DNA of 64,000 nt. Origin: Allium sativum. Lineage: Eukaryota; Streptophyta; Magnoliopsida; Asparagales; Amaryllidaceae. Location of the stretch: contig CM060922.1 of NCBI GenBank assembly GCA_030737875.1, forward strand, positions 755,667,603 through 755,731,602. The letters are read 5' to 3'. Position numbers and translations under genes: made by a program. A model generated the notes under the pieces. The model was not told the DNA's origin, ran no database searches, and saw only the letters and a program-made list of their open reading frames with translations. Shown in pieces: positions 10,394-22,061 of the stretch; positions within the stretch are counted from its first letter, which is position 1, and every line of letters starts with the position of its first letter.

Positions 10394-11640
10394 ATAAACT
10401 TGGAGGATAACGCTAAGCCTATTGCGTTTCCAATGCGCCACATGGCCTCAAGAGAGAGGAAGGAGCTTAGTAAACAAGTGGGTGAGTTGTTCGAGAAAGG
10501 GTTTATTACACGGAGCATTTCTTAGTAGAGAGCACCAATCGTCTTAGCGACTAAGGTGGATGGCTATCCCCGTCTATTTGTGGATTAAAAAGAATTGAGC
10601 AAACTCACGAAGAAGATTAAACACCTACTCTCGTAGATAGATTACTTATTTGATCAATTAGTGAGCGCTTCAGTTTTATCGTAGTTAGATTTAACAATCG
10701 ATTTTCATTAGCTAAGGGTAATGAATGATAGCATAGACAAGACTTCTTTTAGGACTCCCGATAGATTCTTTGAGTGGCTAGTAATTCCTTTTGGGATCAC
10801 AAATGCACCGATGTATTTTATGGATTTGATGAGCCGGGTATTTAGGGAGTACCTGAATAAGTTCGTGGTGGTATTTGTTGACGATATCTTGATTTTCTCA
10901 AGGAGCGTGGAGGATCACGCCTTGCACTTGGGAGAGGTCGTCTGTACTCTTCGTGCACATCAGCGAAGTTTTCTACGTGCCACAGAAAGGAGGTAAGGTT
11001 CTTGGGGCATATTGTCACCAGGGATGGTATAATTGTGGATCCCATTAAGGTTGTCGTAGTACACGATTGGAAATCCCTGAAGTGTGTGACTGAGGTGAGG
11101 AGCTTTTTGGGTTTGGCTGGATACTTTTGGAAGTTCATTAAGGATTTTGCGCAGAACTCATCTCCGTTTACCCGCCTTACTAAGAAGAACCTAGTTTTTG
11201 TTTGGGATGTGGATTGCGAGGATGCATTCTTGATATTGAAGAAGACTCTCACATCAGCTCCAGTGTTGACTCTTCCTGATGGTACGAAGATGTTCACTGT
11301 GTATACGGATGCTTGCGGCATGGGTTTAGGTGTGGTGCTTATGCAAGAGGGTAGGGTTGTCTGCTACGAGAGTAGGCAGTTAGGGTACATGAGAAGAACT
11401 ACCCTACCCACGATTTGGAGTTAGTAGCAATAGTGTTTGCGCTTAAGTCTTAGAGATATTATCTGTTAGGTGATAAATTTGAGCTATATATAGATCACAA
11501 GTCCCTCAAGTACTCGTTCTCACAAAAAGATCTTAATTTGTGACAGCAACACTGGATGGAGTTCCTTACATCTTATGATTTTGAGATAGCATATACCCTA
11601 GGGAAGGGGAATGTAGTAGAAGATGCATTGAGTAGGAAAA
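10394..11640 (+). pseudogene. Element A reverse transcriptase and RNase H, broken
   Basis: RT copies element RNA into DNA; RNase H removes the template. RT fingers and palm are recognisable across several stops (KVDGYPRLFVD, LDLTIDFH). They become open at 10721-10996 with VIPFGITNAPMYFMDLM and the catalytic box FVDDILIFS, both aspartates present. After a frame change at about 10996 the thumb is clear ([18 protein letters not shown]). The RNase H start VYTDACGMGLGV, EL and ID-H-KSLKYSF follow at 11290-11520 with further stops. Domain order is that of Ty3 elements. Confidence 0.9.
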
Positions 11641-13460
11641 GTATGACTGTGAGTCCATTATTCATAGAGTGCCAGAGTTTGGAGTTTATCGAAGGAATCA
11701 ATAGAAAAGGCAAATCCTCTATGATACACCAAATCTGGCTCGGTTATTGATAGAGTGAATATATCTACCATTTCTTAAAATCTCTCTTCTGATTCAAAAT
11801 CGTGGCGTAACGTGTTTCCCCCTTTGTTCCAGTTATGGAATAGATGAAATAAATCCAAAAATGGATTTTCTTTCAAGAATGAAATTTTTATTGGAACGAT
11901 CCATATCTGGTTCATCCTTCAGAACCACATCACATCCCAGATCTGATCAAATAGGATGAATTGAGACGGTTGTTTGATTTTAGACCATCTGCGGACTGTA
12001 CACCAGGATTATTGGCATCGTTGGAGGTGTGACCTACTCTTTTAGAGCACATTTGATCCCGTCAGCACGAAGATCAACAGTTAGCAGATATCATGGATCG
12101 ACTCAGTAGAGGGGAGACCTCTGGTCACCTTGTTAGGTATTATGCGGATGAGAGAGGATGGCTACATTGCAATGGGAGATTGAATGTTCCTCGAGTTGAT
12201 GATTTGTTGATATCGATTTTAGAGGAGGCTCATCACTCTCGAATGACCATCCATCCGGGCAGTGATAATGTACAGTGATATGAGGAGGGTCTTTCATTGG
12301 ATAGGGATAAAGAAGGTGTAGTAGAGTACGTGGCTCGATGTATGATTTGTCGGGGAGTAAAGACTAAGTAGAGGTAGCCTGGTGGATTACTTCAGCCTTT
12401 AGATGCGCCACAGTTGAAGTAGGAGAGCATCTTGATGGAATTCATAGATGGGTTGCCCAGATCGAAGAAGGGAAACACCAGTATTTGGGATAGTCGATAG
12501 GTTAAATAAGAGCTCTCACTTTATCCCAGTTAAAAGTAAGAGGACGACAGCTTGGTTGGCATCGGTGTGTCTAAATGAGATCGTCCGACTTCGTGGAGTC
12601 CCCTTTAGTATTGTTAGTGATCAAGACCCCATCTTTACAAGCGAGTTTTGGAGGAGCCTGCATGAGGCATTGGGGACGTAGCTACGACTTAGCACTGCTT
12701 ATCACCTTCAGGCAGATGGACAGATGGAGAAGGTTAATAGGATTCATGAGGATTTTTACAGCTGTGTATCCTAGACTTGGAAGGGACTTGGGAGGAGCTT
12801 CATCCGTTGGTAGAGTTCGCATATAACAACTACTATCAGACGAGTAATGGTATGGCTCCCTTCGAGGTATTATATGGACGACCCTGCAGATCACCTACAT
12901 ATCGGTGGGAGTCCACAGACAGACTTCTACTTAGACCTTAGTTGGTTAGAGAGACCTCAGAGAAGATAGATTTGATTCAGAGGCAGATGAAGGCAACTCA
13001 AGACAGACAGAAGTCGTATGCAGATCAGTAGACGACAGACTTAGAGTCCAAGGTAGGAGACTTGGTTTTTATTAAGGTGTTACCTTTGAGGAGTGTTGTT
13101 CGGTTCGGCTCAGTAGGAAGTTGGCGCTGAGGTTCGTAGGGCCATTCCTGATAGAATAAAGGATAGGTCAGATGGCCTACAGAGTTAGACTACCTGAGAG
13201 ACTGATAGGAGTTCATGACGTATTCAATGTTTTACACTTACAGAAGTGTTTACATGATTCCGTAGTAGTAGTAGAGCCGAGTACTCTAGAGGATATAGAG
13301 GTTGAGAGGAAAGCATCAGTCAGGAGAGTTCTTACTCAGATACTAGGATCTAAGGTTAAAAAATGTGGAATAAAGAGATAAAGCTTGTAAGGTTTAGTGG
13401 GGAGAGAACAAGGACGACGCCACTTGGGACCTAGAAGATAGGATTCACGCTTCTTTTCTG
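11641..13460 (+). pseudogene. Element A integrase with chromodomain-like end, broken
   Basis: Integrase inserts the cDNA; a chromodomain guides chromoviruses to heterochromatin. The zinc-binding region is at 12093-12360 (HHSRMTIHP, then CMICRGV). The catalytic core includes MEFIDGLP, VSDQDPIFTSEF, and a degraded QADGQMEKVNR with stops between them. The C-terminal part HDVFNVLHLQKCLHD (about 13210) and the TWDLEDRI motif (about 13425) resemble the end of Tekay/Del integrases, where a W-E-x-E motif closes the chromodomain. The stretch 11750-12090 is poorly conserved. Many stops and shifts are present. Confidence 0.85.
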
Positions 13461-13953
13461 TTTTTCTTTGAGAGTACACTCTTAATTTTTTTTTCCCTAA
13501 GATTTGAATTTGAATCTATTTTTCTTATCAATTGAATCAAAGTCTTAGGTATAAGCTTAAGGATGGTAGGAAATGGTTTAAAACACGTTAGTAGAACATC
13601 TTATGATCGAATGGATTCACGTGGGTGCAATTGTTTGCTAGTGGATGCATATACACACACTAGCCACTAGTTAGAGATTGGCTAAATTAGGACACTTACA
13701 TAATTGCATATATAAGCATGTGCATTGTTAATTTTAAATATGGATGAAAAATGGTTGAATCAGTGGACCGCCTGATTTTTGCATTAGATTAGGGACATAT
13801 ACAAAACACCTTTTCGTATGTACATGAAAATTATTTGACAATCTAAGGACATTGGATGCCGGTAGTCGATGGTTGAGCAGATCAGTGTAGATAGTGGTTC
13901 ATAACATTTGTAACATTCTTCTAGCTTTGGAAATTTTGGGGACGAAATCCTTT
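13461..13953 (+). other. Element A 3' untranslated region
   Basis: About 490 AT-rich bases between the chromodomain-like end and the polypurine tract. No open frame or motif is seen. Confidence 0.6.
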
Positions 13954-13966
13954 AAGAAGGGGAGAA
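13954..13966 (+). other. Polypurine tract of element A
   Basis: AAGAAGGGGAGAA lies directly against the 3' LTR start at 13967, where plus-strand DNA synthesis is primed. Confidence 0.85.
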
Positions 13967-16494
13967 TGTAACACCCTGAATTTTAATAAATAATAGTTAA
14001 ATGTAAACGATTAACAAACTAAATATTAGTTAAAATAATATTCAGAGTTAGATAATGGGGCTAGCACCATTGGGTTCGTTGTAATTTTCTAATCAGAATG
14101 GACACTTGGTTTGCTAAAATCGAAGTTAAAATGAATTAGTTATGAATTAAAGAAAAATTCAGAAATTAAAATAAATTAATATATGTAACAAATGATCACT
14201 GGGAGACCCATCTCACTTGGGTCAATACATGTGCCGACCCAGGCCAAGTTGGGTCGACCCCTGTGTCGACCCAGGTCGAGAAAATTGTGTGCCTGGCACA
14301 CAAGGCAGTGAACGCTAATTTTTTTTCCATCGTTAGTTTCCTGAGTTGGCCTTGTTTTATTGGACTATTTAAACTAAGGGCTGACATGACGCTTTCTTAT
14401 TGGTCCAATGACATGACTAGACCAGATTTAATCTTGGATTTGGATGGTTTAGGGCATCCGACAAACCCTATAAATAGATTAGCAGAGCCTCTCTCATTGC
14501 TTCACTTCCATTCTCTCTTCTTCTTCCCCCAGGCATATCCTCAAAATTAGGAAAGGTCAAACAAATAAATTTTTATGGGGATAAAGAAATTTTTAAGTTA
14601 TAAATATTTATTTTTACAAACACTTCTAGAGGTGGAGGTTCTGCTAAATTTAAGAAGAACGCCACATGGAAATATTTGATCACCAAATTTGTGAGTTTTT
14701 ATGTAATTTTAAGAATAGTTATTTGCGTAGGAAAGTTTAGACAGTTAGATAGTTTTAATTTGCAAGTTTTATGTTTACAGTATTCATAAGTTTATTTTTT
14801 CTGTAAGTTATTGTAGTTTATTTACTGTCTATGCCTATTTATTTCTGGTTTTTTATTGTTTATAAGTAATATTCCTTCTTCTTATCCCCTTCTTTGTTAT
14901 AGTTTATTTATAGTTATGATTATGCCTATTTTATTTGCTTTTGTTTATTTTTGAGTCTTGGCCTTGAGAGTAGCCTAGAATATTTCCTTTTTTCTTTTAG
15001 CACTAAGCCTACCTTTATTTTGCGTTAAATTGGAATAATGTTAAAATTGGATTAAAAATAGATTTTTGGCATATTGAAACTGATTAGGCATTGTAATCAA
15101 ATTGGGCTTTAAATTGGGGACAAAACTTAACATGTAATTGGAGAACATGTAAAATAGAATAGATTGAACTTAATTTAATATTAAGCAACGAGGGAATGGG
15201 TTGTATAAAAAGGATAACATGAATTAGAAATGTTAATACAAACTAGGGATATAACATGAGGTTATATTAGGCTTATCAATGAACTTAAATCGTGTCAAGT
15301 TAAAATTGATAAATTAATAAGCTAAAATAGAGGGAGTCCGTTCCGCAGCGCGGAGCTGATTGGGGAAGATAAGTGTCTCATAGATTAGGTCCGTTCAAGC
15401 AACGAGGGGTTGATTGGGAAGATAAGAGGCCTAATACCATAATGAAATCCTAGTTTAGGTTAATCCGGGCAGTATGGGCCTGATTGGAGAAGATAAAAGC
15501 CATAGTTAAACAATGAATGGGGACCAAGTCTAGGAGTGATTTGTGTCAATTGCATTTTTTGTTCAGAACCTGTATCAGATAGTATTCATTTTTATTATGG
15601 AGGCCTCACACTAGGTAGAGGCTAGGGCACGCTATATTGTAATGGATAGTAAAGGGTTCAAACGAGGCGGGTACGGGCATGTTCCGGTGGGACGATGAGC
15701 GTGTATCATGCCGGTTAGGGGGTAATCCCCTGTAACGCCTGTAAATAACGACTATGTCCTTTTAGTTGATGGGTTTGGGATTGATAACACTGAATCCTAT
15801 AGTTAGCATAAGTTACCACATTATGGGTACAGGAGCCGATCGACGGTTAGAAATTAGGTAAAGCCTAATCGTGTAATCTTAGTAGCAGGTGCAACAATTT
15901 TCGGATGTGAATGATAAGCCTATCAGTATTCATGTTTATCTTTCCTGATATTCATTTATGTTCTTATGATTATTTCTCTTAGAACTATTCATATGCCTAA
16001 ATGCTTCCTTAACTTATGTTCATGGTAGAAACTACTAGAACTCACCAGACGTATGCATGACCTAGTTTGTTTTCTCTTTCTCTTTTCCTCCCCCCCCCCC
16101 CCGGTTCGCAGTATGGAGGGTCTCAGTAATGATTCTTGATTATTCTGTTCAGCATTGATTAGAATCTTTTCAGATTCATGGATTGGTTCACTTCTTGTTT
16201 GTTGATCATTGTATTGACATATGAGGGATGGATTTTTTATGGCCTTACTTATGTACTCTGGTATATTCCACGGGACAGTATGTTTGTTTTATGATAATGA
16301 CTAGCTTGTATTTTGAAATGTAATAAATATTGTGATTTGACTTGCTTATTTAAATAATGTTTTTAAAGTTTCCGCAGTGTTTTATATTTCTATCTTGTAA
16401 ATTTTAGTCTCCGTGTTGTTACTTTATACCTAAGCGCTTCATGAATGTAAACGCATCCTCATATGGGTGACGTTAAGGAGTGTGAGGTGTTTCA
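13967..16494 (+). mobile_element. 3' LTR of element A, full length
   Basis: Starts TGTAACACCCTG and ends TTTCA before the target duplication. It keeps the U3 end, TATA box and leader that the 5' LTR has lost. A run of C (about 16088-16102) near its end is a likely slippage site; the 5' LTR has a shorter C run in the same place. Confidence 0.92.
14469..14476 (+). promoter_or_regulatory. TATA box in element A 3' LTR
   Basis: CCCTATAAATAGATTAGCAG is followed by a CT-rich leader (ctctctcattgcttcacttc), the usual layout of a plant core promoter. It is the intact counterpart of the sequence deleted from the 5' LTR. Any transcript would run out of the element into 16500 onward. Confidence 0.65.
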
Positions 16495-16499
16495 ACAAT

Positions 16500-17240
16500 C
16501 AGATGAAATAATTCAAAATATGATTCTTTCATTTTTCATTTATGTTTTTTATTAATTAACACTGCGTATAGTATAATGAAAATGCATTATAATGAAAAAA
16601 ACATGTCAAGGTACGTGCATTGATTGAAAAGGGTAACTTACCATTACCTATATAATGGTAATCAGATTATCGGTATACTAATCATCTCTATATCAGTTGA
16701 TCAGTAATGGTAAGCAATTTCAGCTTACGTGTGAAGATGGTACAGTAACAACATCTGTGAAACGGTGATGATAATTATTACCATAACAGCCCTATATACG
16801 AGCATGTAGATACATAAAAATATGAATATATGTGGTTGCACTTCCAGATTTGTGGATATTATGATTTACACAAATCACATTTGGTAACCTTGACTACACT
16901 GTCTATATTATTTTTGTGAAGTCATTTTGCCTTATCATAATTTATGTGCCACATACATCTGATCCAATGTAGTGCTTAAAAAGTGAAAATGCCATTCCTG
17001 TTTGCTATTGCTAAATACATAGGCAGTTCACATTTGTGTTTCAATTTTTTTAGGTGATTGACACCTTATATAATATATAACAAATACTATGAAATGTAGT
17101 TATTTCAAATTTACATTTGATTTGATTTCTCTTTCCTTGCATGCAACATAAATAACATTTTAGTAGCAATCTAAGCTCTTGAACTAAATAAATTAACTAG
17201 AATTTTAGTACCACACACGTATGGTAATTAGAATTTTTTT
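16500..17240. other. AT-rich sequence, no gene seen
   Basis: The continuation of the pre-insertion sequence at 6300-6548. Both sides carry ggtaac/gttacc-type palindromic words (for example 16630-16780), which could be halves of an old MITE, but no matching terminal inverted repeats were found. Confidence 0.5.
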
Positions 17241-17480
17241 AATTAAACTTTACTTCGAAGAGTAAAGCTGGGAAACTCTACTGTCCACCACGTAGGTTCC
17301 CTTCTAATGCCAGCTCAACAAGGAGCATCAATCCCCACCTTGTTCATAAGGTTTTGCCAAGGATAACAACTGCAAGACTGAAGGGAGAGCACAACACAGG
17401 AGGGTAGGACTCGAACCCCTACCTTCAGTTACTTTATTCCATGATCACAAATTGGCCCTAACCAACTAAGCAATGCCCCA
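17241..17480 (-). mobile_element. tRNA-derived SINE
   Basis: On the minus strand the sequence begins near 17480 with GGGGCATTGCTTAGTTGGTT, carrying a polymerase III A box (17462-17473). About 45 bases later is a B box GGTTCGAGTCC (17407-17417). The tRNA-like head is followed by a non-tRNA body of about 140 bases (GTTGTTATCCTTGGCAAAAC and onward). The body ends in a hairpin CTTTACTCTTCGAAGTAAAG (17248-17267) and an A-rich tail (17235-17241). It does not fold as a full tRNA and has no good acceptor stem, so it is a SINE and not a tRNA gene. Family not identified. Confidence 0.75.
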
Positions 17481-17570
17481 CAGATGAACGTTTATCTTCT
17501 TCTCATAATCTAAGTGATTATTAATGATCAAATTGTTTTGCTTGCTATAGAATGAACTTTTCAATATTTT

Positions 17571-19485
17571 TGTAAGTATTTTTATCTTAGGGGTCTTATT
17601 CATGAAGATAGTATAGATTAGGCCATGATAGATCAGATCTTAGAACAACAAAGCATGATGGATCAAATTTTAGAACAATATGATTTTTACACTTTATAGA
17701 ATCAGATCAAAAATAACATACCTTGATTCATGATGAGAACGTAGTGGTAACCATAAATCACTGGAATTGAGTTTCTCCCACTTAGCCTCTTTAGGTCGTG
17801 AGAAAGATTTTGTGATGGAGGAAAAAGACTTTTTCTTTATCAAGCAAAGAGATGGCTAATCCCTAGGATTTTCTTTTTATATATGTGTGTGTGTGTGTGT
17901 GTGTCTGTGTGTGTGTGTTTGTGTGTGCATGTGTGCGTGCGAGCGTGTGTGTGCACTGAAAATTAGTACACCTTTATTAACCATCAGAAAAGTACACAAC
18001 AAGATTAGTATTCTAACCTAAGTACAAATATGCATAAATAAAAGTACATAAACGAAATATTGAAAGATAAAAAAGAAATTGACCCATGATGAGGCCGCAT
18101 ACTATCAAGCCAACAATAAGCGACTCTGCCATGCATTTCCAACTCTTTAGTGCTTCATGGTTACGCTCTAAAACCAGAAAATAATTAGCATAAACTCGGC
18201 CTTATAGTAACCTCCGTTACTGAATTTTTTAGTGGCTTACAATGGTAGTTTCGTTTTGTACTACCAATAACTTCTTCAAAAAAAGTTAATAATTCTTGTA
18301 AGTGAAATAACCATCCGATTTTTGCAACTACCCAGTTCCAGCATAATCTCACGTTCTTCAATCACTGCATATGGAGAAACTGCCCTTTCCATTTGAAGTA
18401 GGTCTCCCAATTTATGAACCTTACATTACTTTTATGTGCTCTATTTTAGGATTCAAAGCAGATATTACCACCAGCACAATCATCTCCTATATCGTCTCAA
18501 AACAAATTCCAGTATCCACTTTTTGAAATCATAGAAAGGGTATGCATGATCCAAAAATAGCATATATAAAATTATCTTGAGATAATATTGCATAATTTTG
18601 TTTATCCTTTCCTGCGGATGTAAATTAAACCAAGTAGGAAAACATAGGAAATCTTTCTTCTGAGTACAAACTTGAATTGCAGTAAATTAAATGTCCATTA
18701 AAACTAGATCACAATCTTAAGACTAGAAATCCAACACCAAACACAATTTTCCATTACGTGGATGAAACCGTCATTCCTATAAATTGTCCAAATCTAACAT
18801 TGTAAATTTCTTACCCAATCACCGAGAGCCGCATCGCTTTGTAATTGAAGTAGAAAATATTGCATTATCGAATAACCAGAAGGATAAGTTCTGAGAAACA
18901 GGAAGTGAGATTAATTCGCTAATGCTAGAGCGTGCCAAAACCCAGACTCCTGATGGCTTGATCCTCTTTAATCGAACAAATTCACCTATTTTCAGATCAA
19001 TACTCAATGGTTTAGTGAAATAAATCAAGTTAGATCTTGCGAAGAGAAGTTGTATATGGAAAGAAACGCTGATGTATTTAATTATAAAGGCGATGCAGTA
19101 TTGGTGGATCTCAACGATTTAGGAAAATACTTAGATCTGGTTTTGAAATTGTGATAGAAGAAAGAATATTAGGCGGCTTCTAGGAAAGGGCGAATTTATG
19201 TTGAATCTTTGATAGAAAATGGCTTGAAACCGCATAGCTGTTTTTGTTTTCTTTTGGATCACCTTTCCTCTCTCCATGGGAGAGGGGAAGGAAGTGGTTT
19301 GCAGAATCCTTTTTCTTCTTTGTAGACACCCCCACCCATCAGGATATTTGGACTTTACCTTTGTATCCTTTTAATTAATTATTAACCAATAGGAAATCAT
19401 CTTTACTTAATATTAAAACATTAATTGTATGAGCCACAATAACAGGTTTTATTGAAGGTGGGCACCATGACTGAAAATTCCAACA
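17571..19485 (-). mobile_element. 3' LTR of copia element C, long form (1.9 kb)
   Basis: On the minus strand it starts TGTTGGAATTTTCAG at 19485, next to the purine tract CCAGGTGGAAGAA, and ends ...AATACTTACA at 17571. Its two outer parts match the 409-bp 5' LTR. An internal 1.5 kb (about 17800-19345) is absent from the 5' copies. That block holds leader-like sequence with GGGTGGGGGTGTCTAC and CTTCCTTCCCCTCTCC, a TG microsatellite, and an unassigned 69-codon frame (19028-18819). It probably represents the original LTR, with the 5' copy deleted, rather than an insertion, because no target duplication or foreign terminus is visible. Confidence 0.8.
17883..17956. repeat. TG microsatellite
   Basis: Imperfect tg run with a few interruptions (tctgtg, gcatgtgtgcg), inside the long copia LTR. 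Confidence 0.95.
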
Positions 19486-19899
19486 TTCTTCCACCTGGCT
19501 AAAGTATTTTTTACATGTCATAAACATAATCGCACATAATATAAGATAATCCATCATGATATTGGTTACATCATATATTCATAATCCAGCACAAAATCAA
19601 TAAGGATAATAGCGGTTGTACATCAGTTTTTCGACGTATTCCCATCCATGTATCACAATACTAATCTAATACTCAGAATGACACACTTAACAGGGTATTC
19701 AATAATAGTCTAACTATAATGTCTTATGAAAGACTAAAATTTTGCTTACGTAATGCATTCATATAATATATATATATATAGTAGTCATAAGAAAAAAGAT
19801 TCATAAAGTTATATTAGAAACCAAATAACACAAATGAGCACAAAATGTTGATCATAAAAATAAAAATAAGAATGTAAAATGTCACTAATGATGTCATCC
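19486..19899 (-). other. Copia C 3' untranslated region and polypurine tract
   Basis: AT-rich stretch between the RNase H end and the LTR. The purine run CCAGGTGGAAGAA (minus strand, 19486-19498) abuts the LTR start and is the polypurine tract. A short ta run lies near 19765-19780. Confidence 0.7.
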
Positions 19900-20490
19900 T
19901 ATAATCCCCATCTTTTCGGCATATTCAATAATTTCCTTATAGGTTAATCCTTTCGTTAATGGATCTACAACCATAAGATTTGTGCTAATATGCTTGATCG
20001 ACCCCCTTTGTTTCTGAACTTCCTCCTGAACAACAAAGTATTTCAATTCCATATGTTTAGCATCCTTAGAATACTTGTCATTTTTGAGAAGAAATCTTCT
20101 GCAGAATTATGACAATAGAATTTTAGCGACTTAGAGATGTGTTGACAATTCCAAGTCCTGAAATAAAGTTTTGCAACCATAAACCATGAAACATAGCCTC
20201 AAAGCTTACTGCAAACTTAGCTTCCATAGTGAATGCAACATGATAGTCTACTTTGCACTCTTCCATTAAATTGTTCCTATGGCTAAGAGGAATAAGTAGC
20301 CAAAAGTATACTTTGTTGTATCCACGCATCTGACAAAATTTGAATATGAATACCCAATCACCTCAAGGTGATCAGATATCCTACAAGTGAGCATATAATC
20401 CTTAGTTCCTTGCAGATACCTTAATACTTTCTTTGGAGCTTTCCAATGATATACTCTTGGATTAACTTGATACCTTTCCAGCATTCTAAC
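19900..20490 (-). pseudogene. Copia C RNase H, broken
   Basis: The RNase H end of the copia polyprotein. Frame 20484-20266 carries the connection and start (HWKAPKKVLRYLQGTKDYML, CVDTTKYTFGYLFLLA). The motif usually read Y-x-D-S-D-F is here GYSYSNF, so a catalytic Asp is lost. After a frameshift, 20329-20123 has TMEAKFAVSFEAMFHGLWLQ with the catalytic Glu of T-x-E-A-E replaced by Lys. The rest, to 19900, includes IGLTKG-like and EYAEKMG-like tails with stops. Confidence 0.85.
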
Positions 20491-20531
20491 AATGAAACTT
20501 ATGTTCGGTCCGGTACAAGTCTATGCATACA

Positions 20532-21480
20532 TCAAGCTTCCAACAATAGACGCATAAGTAATTTGTTCATTTCTAAGCACTTCAATTCATTATTTGGACA
20601 CTGCTTGAGACTAAATTTGTCTCCCTTTTGAATTTGAATCGCAATTGTAGAGCATTTCTCCATCTTGAACATCTTTAGAACTCTATTAACGTATGCCTTC
20701 TGAGACAATCCCAAGCATCCTTGTGATCTATCATGAAATATTTCTATTCCAGTCACATAAGATGCCTCATCGATATCTTTCATTCCAAAGTTCTTAGAGA
20801 GGAACTCCTCGGTTTGATGTAATCAATCAAGATCATTAGTAGCTAACAAGATATTATCAACATATAAGACCAAAATTATTAGTGTACTCCCACTGATCTT
20901 TAGATATTTGCATCAATTAATAATGTTTTCTTTATATCCGAAGGATGTGTTGGTATCATTGAAATTAAGATACCATTGTCGAAAAGATTGTTTAATTTTG
21001 TTTATTGACTTCTTAATTTTACACACCATGTATTCTTTCCCATCAACCATAAAATTTTCTGGTTGGTCTAAAAAGACTTCTTCATCTAAATTTCCATTCA
21101 AAAAAGAGGTTTTCACATCCATCTGATGGTGTTTTAAATCATAACAAGCTACCGTTGCTATAATAATTGTTAACGAGTCCTTTATAGAGACAGGAGAAAA
21201 TGTCACTTTGTAGTCAACACCATCCTTTTGAGTATAACCTTTAACAACGAGCCTGGCCTTGTGTGTTTCATTATAGCCATCCGAGTCGTGTTTGTCCTTA
21301 AAGATCCACTTACAACCAACTCTTTTACATCCCTTAGGCAATTAAACAAGGTCCCAAACTTCATTGTATTCCGTTGATTTCAGCTCTTCCTTCATAGTGT
21401 CTAACCACTTAGTAGAACTATCATTTCCTATGTCTTGTAAAAATGAAACTGGATTATTATCAATTCCTAAGTCAAATACT
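20532..21480 (-). pseudogene. Copia C reverse transcriptase, active site changed
   Basis: Starts with the usual linker (WLDTMKEELKSTEYNEVWDL, about 21440) and continues as VGCKWIFKDK, ARLVVKGYTQKDGVDY, TFSPV and QMDVKTSFLNGNL (first catalytic Asp present) at 21341-20913. The second catalytic box, Y-V-D-D in active copia RT, reads YVDNILLAT near 20860. A stop lies just before and another soon after. The rest (20783-20532) has DIDEASYVTGIEI and GLSQKAYVNRVLKMF. The element could not copy itself with this enzyme. Confidence 0.9.
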
Positions 21481-22061
21481 AACCTTTGTAGATTAACCAC
21501 ATACCATTAGAAATAGAATATCTTCGATGTCTTACATATTTCTTAATGTGACTTCTTGTGATTTAATTATGGTAGGTTCAACTATGACGGTCTCATTAGC
21601 TAAAGTATCATTAAGCGGTGTTTGGTCGTTAATATGTTGTTCTCATAAGTCATTATCATGGTCAACATGCATAGGAACAACTTGAGAAGTTGGGGGTAGA
21701 GGTATTTGCACCCTTGCTTCTTGTATTTCCACTTTACATGGTTCCAAACTCCTACAACTTCTCCGCATTCAATGAACCTAGGATTTCCAGTGTCAATAAT
21801 TTTCGTTCCATGGTTAAAAAAACAAATTGGTACCTTTTATATTTTTTTCGGATAACCAATTAAGAAACCACTGGTTGTTTTTGGACCCGGTTTCTTTTCA
21901 TGTGATTATAAATTCTTACTTCCGTTGGACAACCTCAAACATGAAGGTACTTTAAATTAGTTTTCTTCCCATCTACAGTTCAAAAGAAGTCTTAGGAAAT
22001 GTCTTACTAGGTACTTTATTAAGAAAATATATACATCAGTCTTTAAAGCATTCATCGAAAA
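21481..22061 (-). pseudogene. Copia C integrase C-terminus to RT linker, decayed
   Basis: Expected position of the integrase C-terminal domain and the variable linker. Fragments of coding are visible on the minus strand, but frames change often. No catalytic motif belongs here. Confidence 0.5.

Larger units (their letters stand above)
6549..16494 (+). mobile_element. Ty3/chromovirus (Tekay/Del-like) element A, complete structure, dead
   Basis: Two LTRs starting TGTAACACC and ending TTTCA bound a 9.9-kb element. It is flanked by a perfect 5-bp target duplication acaat (6544-6548 and 16495-16499). It has an initiator-Met-tRNA-type primer site after the 5' LTR, gag, protease, RT, RNase H, integrase and a C-terminal chromodomain-like end in Ty3 order, and a polypurine tract before the 3' LTR. 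All coding parts carry stops or frameshifts. The two LTRs differ at many positions and by one 320-bp deletion, so the insertion is old. Clade assignment rests on domain order, the chromodomain-like end and the long LTRs. Confidence 0.95.

Noticed and set aside
17405..17480. Possible tRNA gene on the minus strand
   Set aside because: A and B boxes are present, but no acceptor stem or proper anticodon arm can be drawn, and a conserved-looking non-tRNA body follows; called a SINE.
18819..19028. 69-codon minus-strand frame as a gene
   Set aside because: Reads like protein, but there is no recognised family, no clear exon borders and it lies inside an LTR; kept only as part of the LTR description.
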